Assembly: GCA_035913415.1 (NCBI GenBank)
Contig: JAMIIV010000068.1
Span: forward strand, 1 to 64,000
Source: UBA5070 sp035913415
Lineage (GTDB): Bacteria > Fibrobacterota > Fibrobacteria > UBA5070
Reading direction: 5' to 3'
DNA length: 64,000 nucleotides
This document shows, in pieces, positions 1 through 8,395 of the stretch (its first letter is position 1; each line of letters opens with the position of its first letter). The notes under the pieces were generated by a model. It was not told the DNA's origin and did no database searches. It worked only from the letters and a program-made list of their open reading frames with translations. Both the position numbers and the translations under genes were made by a program.

Positions 1-2035
1 CCTGGGGGGGGTGGGGATGGAGCAGGATGGACAACATGACCTGGCGGACATCTTCGCCTTCGTAGGGTTTGCGCCGGGCGACCATCTCGTAGAGCACCAC
101 ACCCAGGCTGAACTGGTCGGAGCGTCCGTCGGTGCGGCCATCGATGGTTTCCGACTTGCGTCCGTCGATCTGTTCGGGGGCCATGTAGAAGGGGGTGCCC
201 AGCACCTGGCCTTCCTGGGTGAGGGTGGCGGAATTGTCCGTCTGGCGGGCCAGCCCGAAGTCGGTGAGCTTGACCCGTCGGCCGTTCTCGACGACCATGA
301 TGTTCGCGGGCTTGATGTCGCGGTGCACCACGCCGCTGGTGTGCGCGTAGGCCAGGGCCTCCATCATCTGCAGACCCCACAGCCGCACGGCCTTCCAGGA
401 GAGCCGGTGGGTGGTGATGAGTTTTTCGAGAGACTGCCCTTCCAGGAGTTCCATCGCGATGAACGAGGTCTCTTGCCATTCCCCCAGTTCGTGGATGGTC
501 ACGATGGAGGGGTGGTTCAACTTGGCGATGGCACGGGCCTCGCGTTCGAAACGCGTGAACGATTCATCCTGTTTCTCGCCCAGGCGGCGGGCGGCCGAGA
601 TGACCTTGATCGCCACGTGGCGATCGAGGGAGCGGTCGTAGCCCTTGTGGACCACGCCCATGGCGCCGCGTCCGAGTTCCCCTTGGATTTCGAAACGTCC
701 GATGCGGGGGATTCCGTCATCGGGTGCCGCAGTGCTCCGGGCGGGGCTGGAGTCGGAAGGATGGGGCAGGGGGGCGGCCTTGGCGGGTGCCGGGCGGAGC
801 GCCCAGAATCCGACCAGCCCCAGGAGGGTTCCCACCAGGGGGAGGTCCAGCGCGGTGTGGACCGACACGGCGCGATCGACGACGAATTGCAGCAGCGCCA
901 GCACCAGGAACCCCACACCCGCCACCGTCCAGCGCGTGGGGATGGGGATCTGCCGGGCGGTCAACGCCCACAGCACGGACAACAACAAGACCCCCAGGGC
1001 GAACTCCCACACGCGGGCCCACAACGGCCGTTGGGGAACGCGGTTCTGGAGGATGTTCTCCAGGCCCACGGCCCAGATCTCGACGCCGGGGAACCGGTCG
1101 GCGATGGGGGTGCGGAAGAAGTCGCCGGACTCGCGGTTGAGGGCCGCCGACGAGGTGATGCCCACCATCACGATGCGGCCTTCCAGTTGCTGACGGAACT
1201 CCTGCGGGTTTTCGAGGAGCTTTCCGGCATCGATCATGGGCACCGACGGGGTGGGTCCCAGAAAGCGCAACGGAGTCTGTCCGATGCGGTCGATGGGGAC
1301 CACCGTGTTGCGGACTTGCACGATGCCGGGTTCGAAGCTGACCTCGGCGAGGTTGGCGTCGCCGTAGGCGGCCAGGGCGGCGATGGCCAGGGAGGGGAAG
1401 TATTCGTCGCCCAGCTTCAGGACGTGTCCCAGATTCCGGAACACGTCGTCTTCGGGGTCGGCGCTGGAGGTGATGAACCCGGTGGGGGAGGACCACCTCT
1501 GGTAGATGGTGTCGGAGAACAGGACCTCGCGGGAGCGCAGGATGGGCAGGAGATCGGAGCCGGGTTTGTCGGGGAGCAGTTGGAAGGCCGACGTGCGCAG
1601 AAGATCGGGGATCTCGACGGGGAGGGTGTCGTCTGCGGAGGGAATGTTGGTGGGGGCGCGCAATTCCAGGGGCAGGATGATCTTGGTGCCCGAGGCTTGG
1701 ATGGAGCGCAGGGTGTCGGACAGGGCCGAATCGCCCGGGAGCGGATCGGGGCGGTGCGGGAACCAGCCGTCGAAGATCAGCACCTTGGCGCGGTTTTGGG
1801 CGATGGCCGAGAACAGGCGGGCGGTCTGCCCGCGGTTCCAGGGCCAGGTCCCGTATTTGGCGATGGTGGCGTCGTCGATCGAGACGATGACCACCTGCCC
1901 CGAGGCTTGCATCGAGGGAGCCCACTTGGCGAGGCCGTCCTGCCAGGTGCGGTTCACCGAACGCATGGGGCGCACCGCCACCAGCAACAGCACGATGACC
2001 GCGAGGATGGAAAATCCGATCCGCTTGGCTCCCAT
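1..2035 (-). CDS. CHASE2-domain transmembrane Ser/Thr protein kinase (3' end cut by window edge)
   Basis: Reading leftward from the ATG at 2035, the frame stays open to base 1, so the C-terminus lies outside the window. An N-terminal membrane anchor (about residues 5-23) is followed by a CHASE2 sensor domain (about 40-340, starting near VVIVSIDDATIAKYGTWPW), several hydrophobic segments (about 345-420), and a cytoplasmic Hanks-type kinase. The kinase shows a glycine loop (LGRGAMGVV, about 450), the VAIK lysine, HRDIKPAN (about 570), DFG (about 592) and APE. All catalytic residues are present, so it should be active. CHASE2 domains sense unknown extracytoplasmic cues. It starts 1 nt after the FecR/LysM gene stop, so the two are probably one operon. 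Substrates cannot be inferred. Confidence 0.9.
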   Translation of the reverse strand, partial: MGAKRIGFSILAVIVLLLVAVRPMRSVNRTWQDGLAKWAPSMQASGQVVIVSIDDATIAKYGTWPWNRGQTARLFSAIAQNRAKVLIFDGWFPHRPDPLPGDSALSDTLRSIQASGTKIILPLELRAPTNIPSADDTLPVEIPDLLRTSAFQLLPDKPGSDLLPILRSREVLFSDTIYQRWSSPTGFITSSADPEDDVFRNLGHVLKLGDEYFPSLAIAALAAYGDANLAEVSFEPGIVQVRNTVVPIDRIGQTPLRFLGPTPSVPMIDAGKLLENPQEFRQQLEGRIVMVGITSSAALNRESGDFFRTPIADRFPGVEIWAVGLENILQNRVPQRPLWARVWEFALGVLLLSVLWALTARQIPIPTRWTVAGVGFLVLALLQFVVDRAVSVHTALDLPLVGTLLGLVGFWALRPAPAKAAPLPHPSDSSPARSTAAPDDGIPRIGRFEIQGELGRGAMGVVHKGYDRSLDRHVAIKVISAARRLGEKQDESFTRFEREARAIAKLNHPSIVTIHELGEWQETSFIAMELLEGQSLEKLITTHRLSWKAVRLWGLQMMEALAYAHTSGVVHRDIKPANIMVVENGRRVKLTDFGLARQTDNSATLTQEGQVLGTPFYMAPEQIDGRKSETIDGRTDGRSDQFSLGVVLYEMVARRKPYEGEDVRQVMLSILLHPHPPQ

Positions 2036-2036
2036 G

Positions 2037-2999
2037 TCAGTCGGCCAGGCTTTCGCGCGTGGAGGTCAGGGCGTTCCAGTCGGCCTCGGTGGGTTTCCAG
2101 GCCTTCGGCTCGCCGGGGACGCCGGATTTTGGCACGGACAATTTCATGCCGGTGCGCACCAGCCGGATCCATTCGTCGACGGCCACTTCCTTGGGGCCAT
2201 CGACCGGCTTGGGCGCCAGGCTCCGGCGCGGGGTTTCTGGTGCGGCGCCGGCTCCCACACCGACTTCACCCTCGACGACACCGACGGAGCCGGAGGAATC
2301 GGCGGCGACTTCGGTCTCGAACACGGTGCCGTGCACACCGGCGATGGCGGTGGGCAGTTGGATCTGGTAGTTCACGATGCCGCCGGCCCACTTCTGCACA
2401 TGGGTCCAGGTACGTCCGCGAATCAGGGCCAGGCGCGTCACGAAGGGGCGCTGGTCCTTGGCGGTGGCCGAGCGGGGCTCCTGGATGCCGTTGAGGCGGA
2501 TCTCGGTGTCGCGGTGCAGGCGCAGCACGCTCTGGTTGTCGATCACGATTTCGGCGTAGCCGTCGGGGCCTGTGGTGATGGCGTCCCCTTTTTGGAGGAA
2601 GCGGTTCGCCGCCAGGACCTCGGTGGAGCCATCGGAACGCCGGATGCTGCCTGTGCCGGTCGCCAGGGTGACCACGGCGCGGCGGGATGCCAACTGCACC
2701 GTTTTGCGTGGATTCTGCTTGGCCTGGGCCTGTGGAGCGGCAGTGGCGGCCGGTTTGCGCAGGCGCAGGGTCTGGCCTACGTGGATCTGGTCGAGGTTGG
2801 CCAGGCCGGGATTGTCCGTCTTCAGCAGTGCCACGATGGAGTCGTTGAAGGCGCCGTATTTCTGGAAGGCGATGTAGCTGGCGGTCTGACCGCGCTTGAC
2901 CACGAATTCCTCGAACTCCTGCCCGGTGGGAGGCAACGACGCGGCCATCAGGGCGGCAGCTCCGAGGATCAGCAGAGGGAGGATGCGCAGGGGTTTCAT
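2037..2999 (-). CDS. Secreted LysM + FecR-domain protein
   Basis: A 320-residue protein with an N-terminal signal peptide (MKPLRILPLLILGAAALMAA). A LysM-like peptidoglycan-binding module follows at about 32-80 (GQTASYIAFQKYG ... IHVGQTLRL), then a FecR domain at about 105-225 with the typical run GDAITTGPDGYAEIVI and RLHRDTEIRL. It has no transmembrane sensor or sigma-factor partner of the FecI/FecR kind nearby. Instead it is translationally coupled (1 nt gap) to the CHASE2 kinase, so I infer it is the periplasmic, wall-associated partner of that kinase rather than an anti-sigma factor. The start is the only ATG that gives a signal peptide. Confidence 0.85.
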   Translation of the reverse strand: MKPLRILPLLILGAAALMAASLPPTGQEFEEFVVKRGQTASYIAFQKYGAFNDSIVALLKTDNPGLANLDQIHVGQTLRLRKPAATAAPQAQAKQNPRKTVQLASRRAVVTLATGTGSIRRSDGSTEVLAANRFLQKGDAITTGPDGYAEIVIDNQSVLRLHRDTEIRLNGIQEPRSATAKDQRPFVTRLALIRGRTWTHVQKWAGGIVNYQIQLPTAIAGVHGTVFETEVAADSSGSVGVVEGEVGVGAGAAPETPRRSLAPKPVDGPKEVAVDEWIRLVRTGMKLSVPKSGVPGEPKAWKPTEADWNALTSTRESLAD

Positions 3000-3106
3000 G
3001 CCGACTCCGGTGGTGCGATGAGAAATTTGGGGAATCGTGAGATCCACTGCAAGGATATCTAAATGCGCGCCGGACCTCGGCAACAGTCTACGATGGGGCC
3101 ATGTCG

Positions 3107-3171
3107 GGTGCTCACACTCGCGAGAGTGAGCACCAGGACGGGCGAAGCGGGTGCTCACACTCGCGAGAGTG
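3107..3171. repeat. Two direct copies of a near-palindromic 21-26 bp element
   Basis: The segment 3108-3133 is a near-perfect palindrome centred on CTCGCGAG, with arms GTGCTCAC and GTGAGCAC. The first 21 bases recur exactly at 3151-3171, 43 bp downstream, where the right arm has decayed. Both copies lie in the 200-bp gap between hemG and the FecR gene, which are transcribed in the same direction. The element could be a stem-loop terminator for upstream transcripts, an operator pair, or part of a dispersed extragenic repeat family. The sequence does not decide. Confidence 0.6.
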
Positions 3172-3198
3172 GGAGCGCCAGGGCCAGGCGACGCGGTT

Positions 3199-4605
3199 TC
3201 ACACTCCCGGGGAGATCGCTTCCCGACGTCGGAGGTCGGAGGCTTCCTGCAATTCCTCCAGGATGATCCGGGCACGCGGCAGCGCCGCCGCCACGCAATC
3301 GTTGACGCCGATGCCGTCCCAGGCATTGCCTGCCAGATGCAGTCCGGTGCCGCCGAGCTGGCTGCGCAGCCGTCGGACGGTGTCGTGGTGCCCAACCGGG
3401 TATTCGGGAATGCCTTTGGGGTGGCGGGCGATGTGGACGTATTCCGGCGCGCCTTCGACCCCCAAGAGGTCGGCGAGCTCCCGGCGCACCATCTCCACGA
3501 GGGCGGTGTCCGGCTGTCCGGCAAGCTCAGGCTGGCGACCGCCGCCGACCATGGTGCGCAAGAGCACCTTGCCCGCAGGTGCGGCGTGGGGCCACAGCGT
3601 GCTCGAAAACAAGGTGCCCAGGATGTTGCGGCCTTCCGATCGGGGCACCAGGAATCCGAAGCCATCCAGAGGGTGGTGTACCCGGGTGCGATCGAATCCC
3701 AAGGCCACCACCGTGACGGGGTTGTAGGGCAGGCGCTCGAGGTCGGAGACCAGTTCGACGGGCAGGCCACCGATGCGGGCGACCTCGAAGGCGGGGATGG
3801 CCAGCACGATCCGCTCGAAGGTGTCGTGCGAGCCGTCGGCGGCGGTGGCGGTCCACCCTTCGGCGCTCTTCGTTATGGACAAGATTTGTCGATCCTGCCG
3901 CACGGGTCCGGTGGTCCGGGAGGCCAGGGTGGCGACCAGTTCGGCCATGCCGCCGCGGAAGGTGTACGATCCCGATCCCGGACGCTGGTCGGGTGGCAGG
4001 CCGCGGCGCTGGCGCGCGCTGGCGCGCAGCCCCGAGAACAGCGACCCATGGGCCATCTCCATGGTCTTGATGCGGGGAAACGCCGAGCGCACCGAAAGCC
4101 GTTCGGGGGAGGCCGCGTAGACGCCGGTGACCATGGGGTCCAGAATCTGGTCGGCGAGCCCGCGTCCGAGCCGACGGGCGCCGAAGGCCGCGACGGTTTC
4201 GTCTTCGGGGCCGCGGCGGATGAACGGTTCGAGGAGACCGCGCAGTTTCGCTCCCCACGTGGGGAACGGGCCGAACACGGACGCCGGGCCCATGGCCCGA
4301 AGTCGACCCTTCCAGAGGATGAAGCGCTTGCGCGCTGCGGGAGAGGCCTGGACGATGTGATCGGCCAGGCCCAGCTCCAGGGCCAGCTCCATGGTCTCGC
4401 GACGGGAGTTCAGGATGCTTTCGGCGGCCTCTTCGCATTGCCAGCCGTTTTCCGACGAGGTGCGCACGTTGCCGCCTGGGGCGGGGCGGGGATCCCACGT
4501 TTCGACGTGCACCGACAGGCCGGAGCGACGCGCTTCGCGCTCGAGGAACCAATGGGTGGACAGACCCGTGACACCCGCCCCGACAACGAGGATCCGATGG
4601 GTCAT
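3199..4605 (-). CDS. hemG: Protoporphyrinogen oxidase (HemY/HemG type, FAD-dependent)
   Basis: A 468-residue flavoprotein predicted to oxidise protoporphyrinogen or coproporphyrinogen to the porphyrin in heme synthesis. The N-terminal Rossmann motif VVGAGVTGLST binds FAD. The C-terminal LHLAGNAWDGIGVNDCVAA segment is the second FAD signature of the HemY/PPO family, and length fits the family (about 450-490). The ATG at 4605 overlaps the hemE stop by 4 nt (ATGA), supporting translational coupling within a hemE-hemG operon. Whether it acts in the protoporphyrin or coproporphyrin branch cannot be decided, because hemH/hemQ are not in the window. Confidence 0.9.
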   Translation of the reverse strand: MTHRILVVGAGVTGLSTHWFLEREARRSGLSVHVETWDPRPAPGGNVRTSSENGWQCEEAAESILNSRRETMELALELGLADHIVQASPAARKRFILWKGRLRAMGPASVFGPFPTWGAKLRGLLEPFIRRGPEDETVAAFGARRLGRGLADQILDPMVTGVYAASPERLSVRSAFPRIKTMEMAHGSLFSGLRASARQRRGLPPDQRPGSGSYTFRGGMAELVATLASRTTGPVRQDRQILSITKSAEGWTATAADGSHDTFERIVLAIPAFEVARIGGLPVELVSDLERLPYNPVTVVALGFDRTRVHHPLDGFGFLVPRSEGRNILGTLFSSTLWPHAAPAGKVLLRTMVGGGRQPELAGQPDTALVEMVRRELADLLGVEGAPEYVHIARHPKGIPEYPVGHHDTVRRLRSQLGGTGLHLAGNAWDGIGVNDCVAAALPRARIILEELQEASDLRRREAISPGV

Positions 4606-5651
4606 GGCGCTCGCGCGTCCAGGGCGTGTACCGCTTGGATCAAGGCCTTCAGGCCCGCCACGGGAGCGTCGGGCTGGATGCCGTGCCCCAGGTTGGCGAT
4701 CCAGGCGCCGCCGCGGGTCTGGGGGGCGACCTGACGCACGCGTTCCGCGATGGTCTCGGGAGGCGCGTGCAAGAGGGTGGGGTCGAAGTTGCCCTGGATG
4801 GGGGTGGCCCCCACACGTGCCCGCACCTTCGAAAGCGGGATGCGCCAGTCGACGGCCACGACGTTGGCACCAGCGTCGGCGACTTCGTCCAGTAGGGTGG
4901 ACGCTCCGTTGACGTAGAAGATCACGGGCACCTGGGTGCGCTCGTGCAGCTCGGCACACATGCGTTGTACCACCGGCAGGACCATGGTGCGATAGTCTTC
5001 CGGGGCGACCAGGGATCCCCACGATTCGAAGATCTGGAGCGCGTCGCAACCGGATTCCGCCTGGGCGGCCAGGTGGTCGACCAGCACGGATCCCAGGTGT
5101 TCCAGGAGGTTGCGGAAAGACACCGGGGAGCGGTGCATCCAGGCGCGGGTGCGCGAAAAGTCGCGTCCACCGCCGCCGTCGACCGCGTAGCAGGCCAGGG
5201 TCCAGGGCGACGCCGCGAATCCGATCAGGGGCAGGTGTTCGGGCAGAGCCGCGCGACACAGGCGGATGGTCTCGTGCACGTGGGGCAGTTCAACCACGGG
5301 ATCGAACCGGGGCAGGAGCTTCTCGCGGCCCTCGGTCAAAGGATTGGAGATGCGCGGTCCTTCCCCTTCCAGGAAGGCCAGATCGAGGCCCAGAGGCGGC
5401 AGCACCGTGAGGATGTCCGAAAACAAAATGGCGGCATCGACGCCCAGGAGTTCGGTCGGTTGCAGCGTGACTTCCGCAGCGGCCTCGGGGGCGGCGAGGA
5501 AGTCGAGGAAACTCGGGAACTGCGACCGGACGGCGCGGTACTGGGGCAGGTAGCGGCCGGCTTGGCGCAAAATCCAGACCGGGACCTGATGGGGGATTTC
5601 CCCCCGGCACGCGGTGAGAAACGAGCCCTGCTGCCGCGAAAGGGGGATCAT
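4602..5651 (-). CDS. hemE: Uroporphyrinogen III decarboxylase
   Basis: A 349-residue enzyme converting uroporphyrinogen III to coproporphyrinogen III in the cytoplasm. Family signatures are PVWILRQAGRYLPQYR near the N-terminus, the substrate-pocket segment AAILFSDILTVLPPLGL, and GFAASPWTLACYAVDGG. I chose the ATG at 5651, which forms an ATGA overlap with the upstream nitroreductase stop. An ATG three codons earlier (5660) is possible and neither has a clear Shine-Dalgarno sequence. Its own stop overlaps the hemG start, so nitroreductase, hemE and hemG form one coupled unit. Confidence 0.95.
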   Translation of the reverse strand: MIPLSRQQGSFLTACRGEIPHQVPVWILRQAGRYLPQYRAVRSQFPSFLDFLAAPEAAAEVTLQPTELLGVDAAILFSDILTVLPPLGLDLAFLEGEGPRISNPLTEGREKLLPRFDPVVELPHVHETIRLCRAALPEHLPLIGFAASPWTLACYAVDGGGGRDFSRTRAWMHRSPVSFRNLLEHLGSVLVDHLAAQAESGCDALQIFESWGSLVAPEDYRTMVLPVVQRMCAELHERTQVPVIFYVNGASTLLDEVADAGANVVAVDWRIPLSKVRARVGATPIQGNFDPTLLHAPPETIAERVRQVAPQTRGGAWIANLGHGIQPDAPVAGLKALIQAVHALDARAP

Positions 5652-6313
5652 TCGGCCCATGCGACGAGTTTCTCGGCGGGCTCGCGCGGGGTGCGGAACG
5701 TGTTGACGTGGGCGGCGGGGTCTTCTTTGCCGAAAGCCACGGCGCACACCACGAGGCGGTCGTCGGGAATGTCCATCTCTTCGCGGAAGATATCCGGATA
5801 TCCGACCACGGAGTACATGGGCGTCGCCTCGTACCCTTCACCCCTAAGCGCCAGGAGGAACTGGGCCAGGAAGAGTCCGCCGTCGAGGAACGTGCCCTTT
5901 TCGGCCACACGAGGCAGCGTCAGGACGGCCACGGCAGGGGCGCCGAAGAGACGGAAATTCTCGCGGTCGTGGGCCTTGCGGCCATCCTTGTCGTCGCGGG
6001 TGATGCCTTTGTGCGCGAACAGCGAAATGCCGCAGGTGCGGGCGCGGTCGAGCATCTCGGGGGGCATGTCGGCGGGGGAGTACCGGTAGTCGGGATTCAT
6101 CTCGAGGGCGTCGTCGAAACTGGCGCACAGTTCGTCGCGGAGACGGTCGCAGGCTTCCCCCACCGACACGAAGAGTTTCCAAGGCTGCCCGTTCTTGGAG
6201 CTGGGCGCCGTGGAGGCCAATTCCACCGCCCGCAACACGGACTCCTTGGTGGGGAGCTTGGGCAGGAAGGCGCGGCAACTGTGGCGATCCCGGAGGGCGG
6301 TGGTGAGGTCCAT
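5648..6313 (-). CDS. Nitroreductase-family protein
   Basis: A 221-residue FMN-dependent oxidoreductase of the nitroreductase fold. The N-terminal RHSCRAFLPKLPTKESV and APSSKNGQPWKLFV segments match the FMN-binding pattern (R-S-x-R-x-F ... A-P-S-x-x-N-x-Q-P-W). The C-terminal half (VVGYPDIFREEMDIPDDRLVVCAVAFGKED) carries the usual Y-P/A-x-GY-like region. The substrate cannot be read from sequence. Cotranscription with hemE and hemG makes a link to tetrapyrrole or redox metabolism possible but unproven. A good Shine-Dalgarno (AAGGAGC) lies 8-10 nt before the ATG. Confidence 0.85.
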   Translation of the reverse strand: MDLTTALRDRHSCRAFLPKLPTKESVLRAVELASTAPSSKNGQPWKLFVSVGEACDRLRDELCASFDDALEMNPDYRYSPADMPPEMLDRARTCGISLFAHKGITRDDKDGRKAHDRENFRLFGAPAVAVLTLPRVAEKGTFLDGGLFLAQFLLALRGEGYEATPMYSVVGYPDIFREEMDIPDDRLVVCAVAFGKEDPAAHVNTFRTPREPAEKLVAWAE

Positions 6314-6355
6314 GGGCGAAGCTCCTTGGGCAGTGGGGGAAGCGGAAGGGGGAGA

Positions 6356-7177
6356 TCAGGGTTTGCGGACCGCGCAGGCCCACCAGTCGCCCTCGGTTTC
6401 CTCAAGTTCGAGGACCAGAGCCGCTTCGGCGAACCATGCCAGCATGCGTTCCCGGTCGGACAGCAGGTAGCCGGACAAGACCAGGTGGGAGCCGGGGGTC
6501 ATGCGCACCAGGGTGTCGTGCCGCAGCGGCTCGAACTCGGTGCGCAGCATGTTGGCCAGCACCACATCCCAGGTGGGGGCGGCGGGAACGGCGTCGATGC
6601 TGCCCGCCCAGGCTTTCCAGTCTTCGGTGATGCCGTTTTGGGCGGCGTTTTCTTCGATGCACGGAAGGGCATCGGCGTCGATGTCGCACAGATCCAACGC
6701 TCCGGCGCCGAGCTTGCGGGCGTAGAATCCCAGGATGCCCGTGCCCGCGCCCAGGTCGAAGACCGACCGGCCCACCAGGGGCAGTCGCTCCAGGACCTTC
6801 GCCGCCAGACGGGTGCTCTCATGCCCGCCCGTGCCGAACGCCTGTTTGGCCTCCATCGTGAGCACGTACTCGGCCCCTTCGGGGGGCTTCACCCACGAGG
6901 GAACCACCCAGAGTCGGGAGGTCACCTGGATGGGCTCCTGTTGCAGGCGCCACGAAAGGTCCCAATCGCGGGCCTCGACGCTGCCGTCGCCGACCTGGAC
7001 GAGATTTGTCCCCGACAGATCGGGGGTCAGGTCGGGAGGGAACCAGGCACGGAGCACGCCGGTGGTTCCGTCGGGCTCCTCCAGTCCCAGGGCGCCAGCT
7101 TCGAAGAGCTGGTCGGAGGCGAGGTCGGGGTCGGCAAAGCCGGAGAAATCGATCCATTTTGCGGCGCGTGATTCCAT
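6356..7177 (-). CDS. prmA: Ribosomal protein L11 methyltransferase
   Basis: A 273-residue SAM-dependent methyltransferase expected to trimethylate ribosomal protein L11. The conserved PrmA block EAKQAFGTGGHESTRL precedes motif I DLGAGTGILGFYARKLGA. The acidic SAM ribose site CDIDADALPCIEENAAQNG and the post-motif VVLANMLRTEFEPL follow. PrmA proteins usually have an N-x-L-x-x-P/L segment at this last place, and the variant here is still compatible. The first 100 residues are the poorly conserved L11-recognition domain. It is divergently transcribed from the polyprenyl synthase gene with 47 bp between them. Confidence 0.88.
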   Translation of the reverse strand: MESRAAKWIDFSGFADPDLASDQLFEAGALGLEEPDGTTGVLRAWFPPDLTPDLSGTNLVQVGDGSVEARDWDLSWRLQQEPIQVTSRLWVVPSWVKPPEGAEYVLTMEAKQAFGTGGHESTRLAAKVLERLPLVGRSVFDLGAGTGILGFYARKLGAGALDLCDIDADALPCIEENAAQNGITEDWKAWAGSIDAVPAAPTWDVVLANMLRTEFEPLRHDTLVRMTPGSHLVLSGYLLSDRERMLAWFAEAALVLELEETEGDWWACAVRKP

Positions 7178-7224
7178 GAGGTCCACAAACGTAAGATTCC
7201 CGGCGAACAAGTACCTTTGTCCTC

Positions 7225-8277
7225 GTGCTGATCCAGAACTCCATGCCTTCCAGTGTCGCCCCTGACCGTCCCGATTCGACCGGAACCTTCGCTGCCGTGC
7301 TCGCCGCGGGCTCCCGGGCCCTTGATCAGGCCCGCCTGAGCGTCCAATCCGGGCTGGATGATTCCTGGTCTCTGCTGGTCCAGCAAGCCGACGACGCACC
7401 AGGGGAACTTTCCTCCCGACTGCGCAGCCTGTTCGGGCGGCAGGGCAAGCGGGTGCGCTCCACGCTGCTGTTGCTCACCGCCGAACTTGGCGTCGCCAGT
7501 GATCGCCGCGTGGCCCTGCACAGCGCGGCGTCCATCGAGCTTCTGCATCTGGCCTCGCTCGCCCACGACGACGTCATCGACGAATCCGATTTGCGCCGCG
7601 GCGAAGCTTCCGCACCCAGCCGCTGGGGCAACCAGATGGCTGTGCTGGTGGGCGACTACGCCTTCGCGCGTTCCATGCGCCTGGCCATCGATACCGGATC
7701 CGCGCGCATCGTCGAGGCCATCAATGCGGTTTCGTGCATGCTCACCGCGGGGGAAGTCGCCGAGCTGGATCTGGCGCGTGCGCCGGAACCCACCCTGGAC
7801 GCCTACCGCGAGGTCATCCTCCTCAAGACCGCCTGCCTTCTCGAAACGTGCTGCTTGTGCGGCGCCTTGGCGGGCGGACTCGACGAAACCGCCTCGCAGG
7901 CTTCCGCGCGGTTCGGGCGGCATTTCGGCATGGCCTTCCAGATGTGCGACGATCTCCTCGACCTCGGTGGCGTCGCCGACCTCGACAAACCCGCCCGCAC
8001 CGACCTCGCCAACGGCCTGTTGAACCTTCCCGCCCTTCTGGCGCGCGAGCTGGCCGGGGAAGACCTCCGCCTGCTGGCCCACCTGGACACACCCGCCCTG
8101 CTGGCCCATCTGCAGGGCAACGGCGTGCTCGCCATGGCCTCCCAACTGGTGCGCGCCGAACTTTCCCTGGCCTCCGCCGAGCTGGTCCATCTTCCCGATC
8201 AACCGGCTCGCGCCCATCTGTCGGCCATGCTCGAAGACCTCACCATGCGGCTCGAAGACGCCGTGGGCCGCATCTGA
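7225..8277 (+). CDS. Polyprenyl diphosphate synthase (trans-isoprenyl synthase family)
   Basis: A prenyltransferase that elongates isoprenoid diphosphates, probably making the quinone side chain. The two aspartate-rich motifs are visible: LAHDDVIDESDLRRG (first, DDxxD type) and FQMCDDLLDLGG (second). GKRVRSTLLLLTAE is the upstream GKxxRP-like block, with S in place of P. Bulky residues before the first motif (IELLHLASLAHDD) fit a long-chain enzyme such as IspB/HepT, but product length is not certain. The GTG at 7225 gives 350 aa; the ATG at 7243 is an equally possible start. The second motif is followed by a shortened C-terminus (GVADLDKPARTDLANG instead of GD...GKPxGxDL). Confidence 0.85.
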   Translation: MLIQNSMPSSVAPDRPDSTGTFAAVLAAGSRALDQARLSVQSGLDDSWSLLVQQADDAPGELSSRLRSLFGRQGKRVRSTLLLLTAELGVASDRRVALHSAASIELLHLASLAHDDVIDESDLRRGEASAPSRWGNQMAVLVGDYAFARSMRLAIDTGSARIVEAINAVSCMLTAGEVAELDLARAPEPTLDAYREVILLKTACLLETCCLCGALAGGLDETASQASARFGRHFGMAFQMCDDLLDLGGVADLDKPARTDLANGLLNLPALLARELAGEDLRLLAHLDTPALLAHLQGNGVLAMASQLVRAELSLASAELVHLPDQPARAHLSAMLEDLTMRLEDAVGRI

Positions 8278-8348
8278 TCAGATTCCGGGCCCGTTCCGTA
8301 GCGTCGGAATCTGTCGCGTTCCGGGGTGAGGGTTGAGGCCGTAAGGAC

Positions 8349-8395
8349 CCTCGGTGGTCCAGCCGGCACTCGGTGGTCGAACTTCAGTGGTCTAG
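8349..8395. repeat. Degenerate GGTGGTC-type extragenic repeat
   Basis: CGGTGGTCCAG, CGGTGGTCGAA and CAGTGGTCTAG occur in tandem between the convergent polyprenyl synthase and sulfatase genes. They look like decayed half-sites of the long inverted repeats at 21.1 and 26.2 kb (consensus CGGTGGTCGAGC). The last half-site overlaps the 3' end of the sulfatase gene. No intact hairpin remains. Confidence 0.4.

Noticed and set aside
11..2494. Long plus-strand open frame opposite the kinase and FecR genes
   Set aside because: The minus strand encodes clear CHASE2, kinase, LysM and FecR domains. The plus frame has no recognisable domain and is an antisense artefact of high-GC codon usage.
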